Part shown: positions 8,815 through 20,278 of the stretch, in pieces | Layout of the letters: every line of letters begins with the position of its first letter | How positions within the stretch are numbered: position 1 is the first letter of the stretch | Notes under the pieces: model-generated | Told to the model about the DNA's origin: nothing | Database searches by the model: none | Seen by the model: only the letters and a program-made list of their open reading frames with translations | Origin: Pseudomonas parakoreensis | Lineage (GTDB): Bacteria; Pseudomonadota; Gammaproteobacteria; Pseudomonadales; Pseudomonadaceae | Direction: 5' to 3' | NCBI RefSeq assembly: GCF_021602155.1 | Contig: NZ_BQHY01000008.1 | Location: 1 to 64,000 of the forward strand | Length of the DNA stretch: 64,000 nt | Program-made: the position numbers and the translations under genes

Positions 8815-10101
8815 TCAGATCTTTTCGCTTTGCACTTGCACGTACAGCGCCCGGCCGGCACCAAGGCCGGCAACGATCGCACCGGTGCCGATGATGCCGA
8901 AAATCCAGCCCACGGCATTCCAGCCGCCAGTCCAGTCATGCACCACGCCGACGGCGAACGGTCCCATCGACGCCAGGGTGTAGCCGAAGCCCTGGGACAT
9001 GCTCGACAGGTTCGCCGCCACATGCGAATCCCGCGAGCGCAGCACGATCAAGGTCAGCGCCAGACTGAACGTACCGCCCTGCCCCAGCCCCAACAGAATC
9101 GCCCAGCCCCACAGCCCTTCAATCGGCGCATACAGGCAACCGAACAGACCGCCGAGGGTCAGCGCCATCACCACCACGATCGCCAGACGCTGATCCTTGC
9201 CCCGGGTCGCCAGCCACGGCGCCGCGAGGGAGCTGGCGAGCTGGATGATCACCGAGCCGGACAGCACCAGGCCGGCCTGGGTCGGAGTCAGACCACGACC
9301 GATCAGGATCGACGGCAACCAGCCGAACACGATGTACGCCAGCGACGATTGCAGGCCCATGTACAAGGTAACTTGCCACGCCAGCGGATCGCGCAGCAGC
9401 CCACGCACCCGATAGGCAACGTTGTGCGCGCCGTGTTTCTGCCCGACTTGCGGCAGCCAGAACAGCGCCGCCACCAGCGCCGGAATCACCCAGAAGCCCA
9501 GGCCCAGTGCCCAGCTGTTATTAAAGTGCTCGCTCAACGGCACAGTCGACCCCGCCGCCATCGCCGCACCCAGGCACAGCGCCATGGTGTAGACGCCGGT
9601 CATGGTTCCGGCGTGTCTGGCGAAGTCGCGTTTGACGATGCCCGGCAGCAGCACGCCGATAATGCCGATGCTTGCGCCACCGAGGACGCTGCCGGCGAAC
9701 AGCCCGATCTCACCGAAGTTGCTGCGCAGAATGATCCCGGCGGCCAGGGTCAGCAGTATCCCCAACACCACCCGTTCAGCGCCGAAACGCCGCGCGAGAA
9801 TCGGCGCCAGCGGCGCGAACAAACCGAGGCACAACACCGGCAGCGTGGTCAACAGACCGGCCTGCGCCGCAGACAGGCCAAGGCTTTTCGACACTTCGCT
9901 GAGCAACGGCGCCATGCTCGACAGTGCCGGGCGCAAGTTGAGCGCCACCAGAATCAGCCCCAGCAGCAACAGCCACGGCCGACGCACCAGCGGATGGCTT
10001 TGCTGTACTTGTTCGTCGTCAGCCTCGGCATCGATCAGCAGCTCTTCGAGCTCCGCCGTGCGCTTGGGGGTTGAAAAGTTTTTCTCGCTTTCGAGGTTCA
10101 T
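8815..10101 (-). CDS. CynX/NimT-type MFS transporter
   Basis: Inner-membrane major facilitator of 428 residues with about 12 hydrophobic segments, beginning near residue 43 (RRPWLLLLGLILVALNLRPALSSMAPLL), a stretch characteristic of the cyanate/nitroimidazole (CynX/NimT) subfamily. Residues 1-40 form an acidic cytoplasmic tail (AELEELLIDAEADDEQ). The start is the ATG at 10101; the next in-frame ATG falls inside the first membrane segment. Its first 83 bases overlap the 3' end of the GntR gene in another frame, so the pair is one transcription unit. The substrate is unknown. Confidence 0.88.
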   Translation of the reverse strand: MNLESEKNFSTPKRTAELEELLIDAEADDEQVQQSHPLVRRPWLLLLGLILVALNLRPALSSMAPLLSEVSKSLGLSAAQAGLLTTLPVLCLGLFAPLAPILARRFGAERVVLGILLTLAAGIILRSNFGEIGLFAGSVLGGASIGIIGVLLPGIVKRDFARHAGTMTGVYTMALCLGAAMAAGSTVPLSEHFNNSWALGLGFWVIPALVAALFWLPQVGQKHGAHNVAYRVRGLLRDPLAWQVTLYMGLQSSLAYIVFGWLPSILIGRGLTPTQAGLVLSGSVIIQLASSLAAPWLATRGKDQRLAIVVVMALTLGGLFGCLYAPIEGLWGWAILLGLGQGGTFSLALTLIVLRSRDSHVAANLSSMSQGFGYTLASMGPFAVGVVHDWTGGWNAVGWIFGIIGTGAIVAGLGAGRALYVQVQSEKI

Positions 10102-10750
10102 TGATCAACTGCCTCGATATGGCTTTGGCCCGTTCCGGGTCGCGTTGTTCGACGGCATCGAGCAACTCGATGTGCAGGTCGAACACTTCCTGACGGCGCG
10201 GGACGATGTTCAGCGTCTGGCGCAATTGCGCGCCGACGATGCTGGAGAAATAGCGATACAACTCGCTGAGGGTGGGGTTGTGCGCGGCGTCCACCAGACG
10301 GCGGTGGAACACCAGATCGCAGGCAATGTAAGTGTCGAGATCACCGTGGTAATGACTGCCACTGGTGCCAAGTGCCTCGCGCAGTGCGACCAGATCCTCA
10401 TCGGTACGACGCAGCGCGGCCAGACCAATCGCCTCGACTTCGAGGATGTGGCGGGTTTCCCGCGCCTGCTCCAGCGAGCAACGGGACAACGCCTTGAGCG
10501 TGTCCATCGGATCCACCACCGCGCGCAAATAACTGCCGTCGCCCTGCCGGATTTCAATCAACCCGGAAAACGCCAGCACGCGCATGGCTTCACGCACGGT
10601 GTTGCGGCTGATGCCCAGTTCGGCGCACAGCTCAGGCTCGGTCGGCAGCCTTTCGCCGACCTGCCACACGCCATCGGTGATGCGTTGGCGCAACTGATCC
10701 AGGGCCTGATCGACCAGGGATCGCTTGATCAAAGGTGAGATGTCTGTCAT
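10019..10750 (-). CDS. FadR/GntR family transcriptional regulator
   Basis: N-terminal winged helix-turn-helix (residues about 10-75: RITDGVWQVGERLPTEPELCAELGISRNTVREAMRVLAFSGLIEIRQGDGSYL) and a C-terminal all-helical FCD effector domain (about 90-230), i.e. the FadR subfamily. I choose the ATG at 10750 (MTDISPLIKRSLV) with GGGCGA upstream; an ATG 21 bases earlier is possible. The gene runs 83 bases into the downstream transporter gene. Adjacent, overlapping placement suggests it controls that transporter. The last ~15 residues (GGARRAADRCRG) look unconserved. Confidence 0.88.
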   Translation of the reverse strand: MTDISPLIKRSLVDQALDQLRQRITDGVWQVGERLPTEPELCAELGISRNTVREAMRVLAFSGLIEIRQGDGSYLRAVVDPMDTLKALSRCSLEQARETRHILEVEAIGLAALRRTDEDLVALREALGTSGSHYHGDLDTYIACDLVFHRRLVDAAHNPTLSELYRYFSSIVGAQLRQTLNIVPRRQEVFDLHIELLDAVEQRDPERAKAISRQLINEPRKREKLFNPQAHGGARRAADRCRG

Positions 10751-10826
10751 GAAATTCGCCCTTTCATCCAATCATAGGATGAATTTTCTGACATCTTAGT
10801 CAGCTGGCCGGGTTCATACAACCCCG

Positions 10827-10912
10827 TGTAGGAGCTGCCGCAGGCTGCGATCTTTTGATCTTGTGTTTAACGATCAACATCAAAAGATCGCAGCCTGCGG
10901 CAGCTTCTACAG
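10827..10912. repeat. REP doublet, GTAGGAGCTGCCG family
   Basis: TGTAGGAGCTGCCGCAGGCT arm and its complement, the latter with one change (CAGCTTCTACA), flank ATTAACGATCAACAT-like sequence. Confidence 0.93.
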
Positions 10913-10935
10913 GGGAAAAATGAAAATCGCGGCAA

Positions 10936-10966
10936 AAGAAAACCCGGCACAGGGCCGGGTTTGGTT
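10936..10966 (-). terminator. Probable terminator of the aap operon
   Basis: AAAACCCGGC/GCCGGGTTT forms a GC-rich stem flanked by A-rich sequence on the plus strand, i.e. a T-rich run on the minus strand, shortly after the aapP stop. Confidence 0.7.
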
Positions 10967-10983
10967 TGCACGTCCGCTTGGGA

Positions 10984-11748
10984 TCAATGCAGGATCTGAC
11001 TCAGGAACAGTTTGGTGCGGTCATTCTGCGGGTTGTCGAAGAAGTCGTTGGGCGCTGCCTGCTCGACGATTTCGCCTTTGTCCATGAAGATCACCCGGTT
11101 GGCCACGGTGCGGGCGAAGCCCATTTCGTGGGTCACGCAGAGCATGGTCATGCCGTCTTCGGCGAGGCCGATCATGGTGTCGAGCACCTCTTTCACCATC
11201 TCCGGGTCGAGTGCCGAAGTCGGTTCGTCGAACAGCATGATTTTCGGTTTCATGCACAGCGCGCGGGCAATCGCCACACGCTGTTGCTGACCGCCGGACA
11301 ACTGCCCCGGGAATTTATGCGCCTGCTCCGGGATGCGTACACGCTCCAGGTAATGCATGGCGATTTCCTCGGCCTTGCGCTTGGGCATCTTGCGCACCCA
11401 CATCGGCGCCAGCGTGCAGTTCTGCAGGATGGTCAGGTGCGGGAACAGGTTGAAGTGCTGGAACACCATGCCGACTTCGCGGCGGATCGCTTCGATCTGC
11501 TTGAGGTCGTTGGTCAGCTCCACGCCATCAACCACGATGCGGCCCTGCTGGTGTTCTTCCAGGCGATTGAGGCAGCGGATGGTGGTCGACTTGCCGGAAC
11601 CCGACGGGCCGCACAGAACAATACGCTCGCCCTGTTTGACGTTGAGGTTGATGTCCTTGAGCACGTGGAACTGGCCGTACCACTTGTTCACGCCCTGCAT
11701 CTGGATAATGCCTTCAGGGCCCACAGGCTTTTTGATTGCTTCGCTCAT
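10984..11748 (-). CDS. aapP: General L-amino acid ABC transporter, ATP-binding protein
   Basis: Cytoplasmic ATPase (254 residues) that powers amino-acid import. It shows Walker [10 protein letters not shown] (about 48-56), the ABC signature [15 protein letters not shown] (about 149-163), Walker [14 protein letters not shown] and the H-loop VTHEMGFA. It belongs to the polar amino acid (HisP/GlnQ-like) group. It is last in the order aapJ-Q-M-P on the minus strand, 13 bases after aapM, with AGGAG ten bases before the ATG. Confidence 0.93.
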   Translation of the reverse strand: MSEAIKKPVGPEGIIQMQGVNKWYGQFHVLKDINLNVKQGERIVLCGPSGSGKSTTIRCLNRLEEHQQGRIVVDGVELTNDLKQIEAIRREVGMVFQHFNLFPHLTILQNCTLAPMWVRKMPKRKAEEIAMHYLERVRIPEQAHKFPGQLSGGQQQRVAIARALCMKPKIMLFDEPTSALDPEMVKEVLDTMIGLAEDGMTMLCVTHEMGFARTVANRVIFMDKGEIVEQAAPNDFFDNPQNDRTKLFLSQILH

Positions 11749-11761
11749 TTACAAAGAACTC

Positions 11762-12859
11762 CTAACGCTTGTGGCCAGTGTCGAGCTTGCGTTCCAGATG
11801 CATGGAATAGCGCGACATACCAAAACAGAAAATCCAGAACACCAGGGCGGCGAACACGTAGCCTTCGGTGGCCATGCCCAGCCATTTCGGATCGGCAGCG
11901 GCTTGCTTGACGCTGTTGAGCAGGTCGAACAGGCCGATGATGATCACCAGGCTGGTGTCCTTGAACAGCGCAATGAAGGTGTTGACGATGCCCGGGATCA
12001 CCAGCTTCAGGGCTTGCGGCAGAATCACCAGGCCCATGGCGCGCCAGTAACCGAGGCCCATCGCCGCAGCCGCTTCGTACTGCCCTTTGGGGATCGCTTG
12101 CAGACCGCCGCGCACCACCTCGGCGACGTAGGCCGACTGGAACAGAATCACCCCGATCAGCGCCCGCAGCAGCTTGTCGAAGTTCATGCCCTCGGGCAGG
12201 AACAGCGGCAGCATCACCGAGGACATGAACAGCACCGTGATCAACGGCACGCCACGCCAGAACTCGATGAACGTCACGCAGACCACGCGAATCGCCGGCA
12301 TGTTCGAGCGACGGCCCAATGCCAGAATGATCCCCAGCGGCAAGGCGCCGGCGATACCGACAGTGGCGATGACCAGGGTCAGCATCAGACCGCCCCACTG
12401 ACTGGTCGCCACAGTGTCGAGGCCGAACACGCCACCGTGCAGCAGGCACCAGGCGACGATCGGGTAGATCACCAGGAAGCTCAGGCCGTACACCGCTTTA
12501 CGCGGGAAGCGCGAGATGAACAGCGGCGCCACGCCGAGCACTGCCAGCCAGACAGTGAGGTCTACACGCCAGCGCAGTTCCACCGGGTAGTAGCCGTACA
12601 TGAACTGGCCGAAACGCTGTTGAATGAACACCCAGCAGGCGCCGTCCTTGGTGCAGTCGGCGCGGGTGGTGCCGACCCAGTTGGCATCGAGGATCGCCCA
12701 GCTGAGGATCGGCGGCACGACGAGATAGATCAGGTAGAACGCAAACAGGGTCAGCAGGGTGTTGAGCCAGCTGGAGAACATGTTGGCGCGTATCCATGCC
12801 ATCGGGCCGAAAACCTTGGCCGGCGGTGGCATGTCGGGTTTGAAAGTATGGGTTGTCAT
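11762..12859 (-). CDS. aapM: General L-amino acid ABC transporter, permease AapM
   Basis: Inner-membrane permease of 365 residues. The C-terminal half has the His/Glu/Gln permease fold with the EAA loop (EAAAAMGLGYWRAMGLVILPQALKLVIPG, about 260-288). The N-terminal half carries extra membrane segments and a periplasmic loop with NWVGTTRADCTKDGACWVFI, a feature of AapM rather than of simple two-component permeases. It pairs with AapQ, 10 bases upstream. Confidence 0.92.
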   Translation of the reverse strand: MTTHTFKPDMPPPAKVFGPMAWIRANMFSSWLNTLLTLFAFYLIYLVVPPILSWAILDANWVGTTRADCTKDGACWVFIQQRFGQFMYGYYPVELRWRVDLTVWLAVLGVAPLFISRFPRKAVYGLSFLVIYPIVAWCLLHGGVFGLDTVATSQWGGLMLTLVIATVGIAGALPLGIILALGRRSNMPAIRVVCVTFIEFWRGVPLITVLFMSSVMLPLFLPEGMNFDKLLRALIGVILFQSAYVAEVVRGGLQAIPKGQYEAAAAMGLGYWRAMGLVILPQALKLVIPGIVNTFIALFKDTSLVIIIGLFDLLNSVKQAAADPKWLGMATEGYVFAALVFWIFCFGMSRYSMHLERKLDTGHKR

Positions 12860-12869
12860 GCGCGTTTCC

Positions 12870-14051
12870 TCACCGCTCGATCAGCGCAATGCGCTTGTTG
12901 TACCAGTTCATCAGCAGGGAAATGCTGATACTGATCGCCAGGTACACGCTCATGGTGATGGCAATGACTTCGATCGCCTGACCGGTCTGGTTGAGCACGG
13001 TGCCGGCGAACAGCGAAACCATTTCCGGATAACCGATACCGGCGGCCAGCGACGAGTTTTTCGCCAGGTTCAGGTATTGGCTGGTCAGCGGCGGAATGAT
13101 CACCCGCAGCGCTTGCGGAATGATCACCTTGCGCAGGGTCGGGCCGTTACGCAAGCCGAGCGAACGCGCCGCTTCGGTCTGGCCATGGCTGACCGACTTG
13201 ATCCCGGAACGGACGATTTCCGCGATGAATGCTGCGGTGTACACGGTCAACGCCAGGGTCAAGGCGAGCAGTTCCGGGATCAGCACCCAGCCGCCGACGA
13301 AGTTGAAGCCCTTGAGTTGCGGCATTTCCCAGTGCAGGGGTGCACCGAAGATCAGCGTGCACAAGGTCGGGATCACCAGCAGGATCGCCAGGCCGGTCCA
13401 AAACTTGTGGAGTGGTTCGCCGGTGTCTTCGAATCGCTTGTTGGCCCAGCGGCACATCAGCACGATGGCGACGATGGCCAGCACCACGCTGATGAAGAAT
13501 GCCCAGAAGCCGTCAGCCATTTGCGCGGCCGGCATGTTCAGGCCCCGGCTGCTGACAAAGAAGGTGTCACCGAAGTTGTGGCTGTTACGCGGACCCGGCA
13601 TGGTCAGGAACACCGCGAAGTACCAGAACAGGATCTGCAGCAGCGGCGGAATGTTGCGGAACACTTCCACATACACGGTCGCCAGTTTGCTGATGATCCA
13701 GTTCGGCGACAGCCGCGCCACACCGATGATGAAGCCCAGCAGGGTCGCCAGGATCACGCCGATGAAGGTCACCAGCAGCGTATTGAGCAGGCCGATCACG
13801 AACACCCGCGCGTAACTGTCCGCTTCGGTGTAGGAGATCAGGTGTTGAGCGATGCCGAACCCGGCACTGCGCTCGAGAAAGTCGAAACCGGACGTGATGC
13901 CCCGGTGTTGAAGGTTGGTCTGGGTGTTATCAAACAGATACCAGCCCATGGCGACCACCGCCACGACGGTGATGATCTGAAACAGCCACGCACGCACTCG
14001 CGGATCGCTGAGGCTGAACCTCTGCTTTGGTGCGCCGATTGAATTTTGCAT
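12870..14051 (-). CDS. aapQ: General L-amino acid ABC transporter, permease AapQ
   Basis: Inner-membrane permease of 393 residues, about eight membrane segments, with the EAA loop TEAARSLGLRNGPTLRKVIIPQALRVIIPP (about 294-323). The long periplasmic region after the first helix (NTQTNLQHRGITSGFDFLERSAGFGI) is typical of AapQ. It follows aapJ after a 65-bp gap that contains a 12-bp perfect hairpin. Confidence 0.92.
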   Translation of the reverse strand: MQNSIGAPKQRFSLSDPRVRAWLFQIITVVAVVAMGWYLFDNTQTNLQHRGITSGFDFLERSAGFGIAQHLISYTEADSYARVFVIGLLNTLLVTFIGVILATLLGFIIGVARLSPNWIISKLATVYVEVFRNIPPLLQILFWYFAVFLTMPGPRNSHNFGDTFFVSSRGLNMPAAQMADGFWAFFISVVLAIVAIVLMCRWANKRFEDTGEPLHKFWTGLAILLVIPTLCTLIFGAPLHWEMPQLKGFNFVGGWVLIPELLALTLALTVYTAAFIAEIVRSGIKSVSHGQTEAARSLGLRNGPTLRKVIIPQALRVIIPPLTSQYLNLAKNSSLAAGIGYPEMVSLFAGTVLNQTGQAIEVIAITMSVYLAISISISLLMNWYNKRIALIER

Positions 14052-14080
14052 GAAGTGCCCCGGAAAAAATGGAACAGAAC

Positions 14081-14109
14081 ATCACCCGGCGGTTGGCCCG
14101 CCGGGTGAT
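14081..14109 (-). other. Intercistronic hairpin between aapJ and aapQ
   Basis: ATCACCCGGCGG and CCGCCGGGTGAT form a perfect 12-bp stem with a 5-base loop eight bases after the aapJ stop. No T-run follows. Such stems commonly protect the mRNA for the binding protein so that it is made in excess over the permeases; that role here is inference. Confidence 0.8.
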
Positions 14110-14116
14110 AGAACCA

Positions 14117-15148
14117 TTAGCGCACTGGTGGTGCGTACTGAATGCCGCCGTTGGTCCACAGCGCGTTCAGGCCACGGTCGATTTCCAGCGGAGTGCTCTT
14201 GCCGAGGTTTTTCTCGAAGATTTCACCGTAGTTACCGACCTGCGAAACGATTTTCACAACCCAGTCCTTCGGCAGTTTCAGGTCCTTGCCGTATTCACCG
14301 TCAGCCCCCAGCAGACGAGCAACGTCCGGGTTCTTGGTGGATTTGGCTTCTTCCAGCACGTTTTTCGAGGTCACGCCGGCTTCTTCGGCGTTCAGCAGCG
14401 CGTAGCCAACCCAGCGAACGATCGCCAGCCACTCGTCGTCGCCATTACGCACGACCGGGCCCAGTGGTTCTTTGGAGATGGTTTCCGGCAGTACCACGTA
14501 GTCTTTTGGCGAGGCCAGCTTGCTGCGCTGTGCGTACAGCTGCGACTTGTCGGAGGTCAGCACGTCGCAACGACCGGATTCCAGCGACTTGGCGCTTTCA
14601 TCGGAGGTGTCGAAGGTGATCGGGGTGTACTTCAGGCCGTTGGCGCGGAAGTAGTCGGAGACGTTCAGTTCGGTGGTGGTACCGGCCTGGATGCAGATGG
14701 TTGCACCGTCCAGTTCCTTGGCACTTTTCACGCCCAGCTTGTTGTTGGCCAGGAAGCCCACGCCGTCGTAGTAAGTGATGAAGCCCGGGAATTTCAGGCC
14801 CATGCCGGCGTCACGCGAGCTGGTCATGGTGGTGTTGCGCGAGAGCAGGTCGATTTCGCCGGACTGCAGCGCGGTGAAGCGCTCCTTGGCGTTCAACTGG
14901 CTGAACTTGACCTTGTTGGCGTCGCCGAATACGGCAGCGGCCACAGCGCGGCAAACGTCAGCGTCGATCCCGAGAATCTTGCCCGAAGCGTCCGGCACCG
15001 AGAAACCCGGCAGACCGTCGCTCACGCCGCATTGCACGAAACCTTTCTTTTGCACGGCATCCAGGGTTGCACCCGCCTGAGCGAACCCGCTGACGCCGAG
15101 TACTGCTGCAGCAGTCACGACCGCCAGAGTGGATTTCAACATCTTCAT
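14117..15148 (-). CDS. aapJ: General L-amino acid ABC transporter, substrate-binding protein
   Basis: Periplasmic amino-acid binding protein (343 residues) with a cleavable signal peptide (MKMLKSTLAVVTAAAVLGVSGFAQA, cut near residue 25), then the SBP_bac_3 fold: QCGVSDGLPGFSVPDASGKILGIDADVCRAVAAAVFGD and NTTMTSSRDAGMGLKFPGFITYYDGVGFL. The length and the C-terminal LGKSTPLEIDRGLNALWTNGG are typical of AapJ. First gene of aapJQMP, with AGGTTT and GGAGG-like sequence before the ATG. Confidence 0.95.
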   Translation of the reverse strand: MKMLKSTLAVVTAAAVLGVSGFAQAGATLDAVQKKGFVQCGVSDGLPGFSVPDASGKILGIDADVCRAVAAAVFGDANKVKFSQLNAKERFTALQSGEIDLLSRNTTMTSSRDAGMGLKFPGFITYYDGVGFLANNKLGVKSAKELDGATICIQAGTTTELNVSDYFRANGLKYTPITFDTSDESAKSLESGRCDVLTSDKSQLYAQRSKLASPKDYVVLPETISKEPLGPVVRNGDDEWLAIVRWVGYALLNAEEAGVTSKNVLEEAKSTKNPDVARLLGADGEYGKDLKLPKDWVVKIVSQVGNYGEIFEKNLGKSTPLEIDRGLNALWTNGGIQYAPPVR

Positions 15149-16273
<1,125 letters not shown>

Positions 16274-16369
16274 TCGTTTCAGTTCGAACGTCCCTTTGAT
16301 CATCCCACTACGCCGAGCCCGCTTCTTGCATTACACTGGCCGGCGTACATTCCTTAACCAATTGATGAG

Positions 16370-17842
16370 ATGACCGTGCTCAAAGCACTCAAGAAAATGT
16401 TCGGTAAAAGCGAGGCTGAGCAGCTCGCGCCAGTCCCCAGTGCGCCGTCGCACGCCCCCGGCCCTCGCAGTGAAGCGCCCAAGGTTGAACGTCCGGCTCC
16501 GGTAGCGACACCCAAGCCCGAGCCGAAACCCGCCAGCGCCGCCGAACCTGCCCGCGCCGAAGCGCCGAAACCGGCCCGTCCGCGCCGCGAACCGAAGCCC
16601 AAGGCACCGGTCATCCCCTGGAAACTCGAAGACTTCGTCGTCGAGCCACAGGAGGGCAAAACCCGCTTCCACGATTTCAAACTGGCTCCGGAACTGATGC
16701 ACGCCATCCAGGACCTGGGCTTCCCGTACTGCACGCCGATCCAGGCGCAGGTGCTGGGTTTCACCCTCGCCGGCAAAGACGCCATCGGCCGCGCGCAGAC
16801 CGGCACCGGCAAGACCGCCGCGTTCCTGATCTCGATCATCACCCAACTGCTGCAGACCCCGCCGCCGAAAGAACGCTACATGGGCGAACCCCGCGCACTG
16901 ATCATCGCGCCGACCCGTGAGCTGGTGGTGCAGATCGCCAAGGATGCGGCCGACCTGACCAAGTACACCGGCCTCAACGTGATGACGTTCGTTGGCGGCA
17001 TGGACTTCGACAAGCAGCTCAAGCACCTCGAAGCACGCCACTGCGACATCCTCGTCGCCACACCGGGCCGTCTGCTCGACTTCAACCAGCGCGGCGACGT
17101 GCACCTGGACATGGTCGAAGTGATGGTGCTGGACGAAGCCGACCGCATGCTCGACATGGGCTTTATCCCGCAAGTGCGGCAGATCATTCGCCAGACTCCG
17201 CCGAAGTCCGAGCGTCAGACCCTGCTGTTCTCCGCGACCTTCACCGAAGACGTGATGAACCTGGCCAAGCAATGGACCACCGATCCGGCAATCGTCGAAA
17301 TCGAAGTCACCAACGTGGCCAACGAAAACGTCGAGCAGCACATCTACGCGGTAGCCGGTGCGGACAAGTACAAATTGCTGTTCAACCTGGTCAACGACAA
17401 CGGCTGGGAGCGCGTGATCGTCTTCGCCAACCGCAAGGACGAAGTGCGCCGCATCGAAGAGCGTCTGGTACGTGACGGCATCAACGCTGCGCAACTGTCC
17501 GGCGACGTGCCGCAGCACAAGCGCATCAAGACCCTGGAAGGCTTCCGCGAAGGCAAGATTCGCGTGCTGGTGGCCACCGATGTCGCCGGTCGTGGCATCC
17601 ACATCGACGGCATCAGCCACGTGATCAACTTCACCCTCCCGGAAGTCCCGGACGATTACGTGCACCGCATCGGCCGTACCGGTCGCGCCGGCGCCGATGG
17701 CGTGTCGATCAGCTTCGCCGGTGAGGACGACTCGTACCAGTTGCCGTCGATCGAAGAGAAGCTCGGTCGCAAGATCAGCTGCGAAACACCGCCGACGCAC
17801 CTGCTGCGCGCAGTCGAACGCAAGCGTCCGCAGCCGCAGTAA
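16370..17842 (+). CDS. rhlB: ATP-dependent RNA helicase RhlB
   Basis: DEAD-box helicase associated with the RNA degradosome. It has 490 residues: a proline/alanine/lysine-rich low-complexity N-terminus (about 1-85), then the helicase core with Q motif ([12 protein letters not shown]), Walker [33 protein letters not shown] ([13 protein letters not shown]), SAT (LLFSATF), and C-terminal [20 protein letters not shown] and [10 protein letters not shown]. The N-terminal extension is longer than in E. coli RhlB, as usual in pseudomonads. A terminator follows at 17857. Confidence 0.95.
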   Translation: MTVLKALKKMFGKSEAEQLAPVPSAPSHAPGPRSEAPKVERPAPVATPKPEPKPASAAEPARAEAPKPARPRREPKPKAPVIPWKLEDFVVEPQEGKTRFHDFKLAPELMHAIQDLGFPYCTPIQAQVLGFTLAGKDAIGRAQTGTGKTAAFLISIITQLLQTPPPKERYMGEPRALIIAPTRELVVQIAKDAADLTKYTGLNVMTFVGGMDFDKQLKHLEARHCDILVATPGRLLDFNQRGDVHLDMVEVMVLDEADRMLDMGFIPQVRQIIRQTPPKSERQTLLFSATFTEDVMNLAKQWTTDPAIVEIEVTNVANENVEQHIYAVAGADKYKLLFNLVNDNGWERVIVFANRKDEVRRIEERLVRDGINAAQLSGDVPQHKRIKTLEGFREGKIRVLVATDVAGRGIHIDGISHVINFTLPEVPDDYVHRIGRTGRAGADGVSISFAGEDDSYQLPSIEEKLGRKISCETPPTHLLRAVERKRPQPQ

Positions 17843-17856
17843 ACGACCCGAAAGCA

Positions 17857-17892
17857 AAAAGCGCAGCCGGCAACGGACTGCGCTTTTTTTTG
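17857..17892 (+). terminator. Rho-independent terminator of rhlB
   Basis: AAAAAGCGCAGCCGG/CGGACTGCGCTTTTTTTT: GCGCAG and CTGCGC pair and are followed by eight Ts. Confidence 0.9.
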
Positions 17893-17913
17893 CCCGACGT
17901 TTTCACCAGGCGC

Positions 17914-17953
17914 TTGCGATAGATAACTAAAAGTCCATAATGGACAAATAAGT
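17914..17953 (+). promoter_or_regulatory. Putative dauB promoter with palindromic operator
   Basis: TTGCGA (17914-17919) and CATAAT (17936-17941) make a sigma-70-like promoter with 16-base spacing. A perfect palindrome, GTCCATAATGGAC (17933-17945), overlaps the -10. The 21-base block 17933-17953 matches 16 of 21 positions of a block upstream of the binding-protein gene on the other side of the dau cluster (21882-21902). Likely operator for DauR (inference). Confidence 0.55.
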
Positions 17954-17978
17954 TTATATCCAGACCGCGGAGCCTGAC

Positions 17979-18923
17979 ATGTCCAGTACACCCTACGTGA
18001 TCGACCACACCCAGGCCCGCGAGCTGCTGGCGCGCATTGACGTGCCGCAGATCCTGCGCAAACTGTTTCGCGACCTTGCCGCCGGCCACGCCGTACAACC
18101 CGCGCAGCAACTGGTGGAGTTCCCGCAGGGCGCCGGCGACTTTATCAACTACCTGGGCGTGCTGGCCGAGGACGGTGTGTACGGGGTCAAGACCTCGCCG
18201 TACATCGTCCGCGAACAAGGGCCGCTGGTGACGGCGTGGACACTGTTGATGTCGATGCAAACCGGCCAGCCACTGCTGCTGTGCGACGCCGGCGAACTGA
18301 CCACCGCACGCACCGCTGCGACCACCGCCGTTGCTGTCGATGCCCTCGCCCCGCTGAATGCCACACGACTGGCGATCATCGGCAGCGGCAAGGTTGCCCA
18401 GGCGCATCTGCATTACGTGAAAGGGCTGCGCGACTGGCAGCGCATCAGCGTGTACTCACCGAGCCTGTCTGAAGACGCTGAAACCCGGGCGCTGCTGAAA
18501 GAGATCTACCCCGGGTTGAACATTGCCGACAGCCGCGCAGCCGCCCTCGCCGAGGCCGACGTGATCATGCTCTGCACGTCATCTGCCGGTCCGGTCATCG
18601 ACCCGGCCAGCTTGAGCAAACCGGCACTGATCACCTCGATCAGCACCAACGCCCCCCGCGCCCATGAAGTACCGCCAAAGACTCTGGGCGACATGCAGGT
18701 GTTCTGCGACTATCGGCTGACCACGCCGGGCTCGGCGGGTGAAATGCTGATCGCCGCCGAGCAGCATGGCTGGAACAAGGATTTGATCATCGGCGACCTG
18801 GCCGATCTGCTCAGCGAGAAAGTGCAGCGCCCCGGTTACGACCGTCACGTGTTCTTCCGTTCAATCGGCCTGGGCCTGGAAGACATTGCGCTGGCCAATG
18901 CTATTTATCACCTCAAGCACTGA
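17979..18923 (+). CDS. dauB: NAD(P)H-dependent L-arginine dehydrogenase DauB (ornithine cyclodeaminase family)
   Basis: Ornithine cyclodeaminase/mu-crystallin family protein of 314 residues with a Rossmann dinucleotide site (LAIIGSGKVAQAHLHYV, about 131-147) and the family's early substrate-site region (VYGVKTSPYIVREQG). In P. aeruginosa the orthologue DauB reduces 2-ketoarginine to L-arginine, working with DauA to convert D- to L-arginine. Assignment rests on family, length and the order rhlB-dauB-dauA-dauR, which I recall for PA3861-PA3864. A REP doublet separates it from dauA. Confidence 0.88.
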   Translation: MSSTPYVIDHTQARELLARIDVPQILRKLFRDLAAGHAVQPAQQLVEFPQGAGDFINYLGVLAEDGVYGVKTSPYIVREQGPLVTAWTLLMSMQTGQPLLLCDAGELTTARTAATTAVAVDALAPLNATRLAIIGSGKVAQAHLHYVKGLRDWQRISVYSPSLSEDAETRALLKEIYPGLNIADSRAAALAEADVIMLCTSSAGPVIDPASLSKPALITSISTNAPRAHEVPPKTLGDMQVFCDYRLTTPGSAGEMLIAAEQHGWNKDLIIGDLADLLSEKVQRPGYDRHVFFRSIGLGLEDIALANAIYHLKH

Positions 18924-18936
18924 CACCTCGATCCCT

Positions 18937-20186
<1,250 letters not shown>

Positions 20187-20232
20187 GACCCTTGGCGGAT
20201 GACGCGCCCAACGGATTGCGGCACACTCGCAG

Positions 20233-20252
20233 CGCCCCCGTGCACGGGGGCG
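20233..20252. promoter_or_regulatory. Perfect 20-bp palindrome ahead of dauR
   Basis: CGCCCCCGTGCACGGGGGCG is fully self-complementary with no loop, 26 bases before the dauR start and 46 after the dauA stop. It could be an operator, or fold into a strong intercistronic mRNA hairpin. The shape (no loop, no T-run) argues against a standard terminator. Confidence 0.55.
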
Positions 20253-20278
20253 TTGACGCCGCCTGGAGCTCCACAAAC

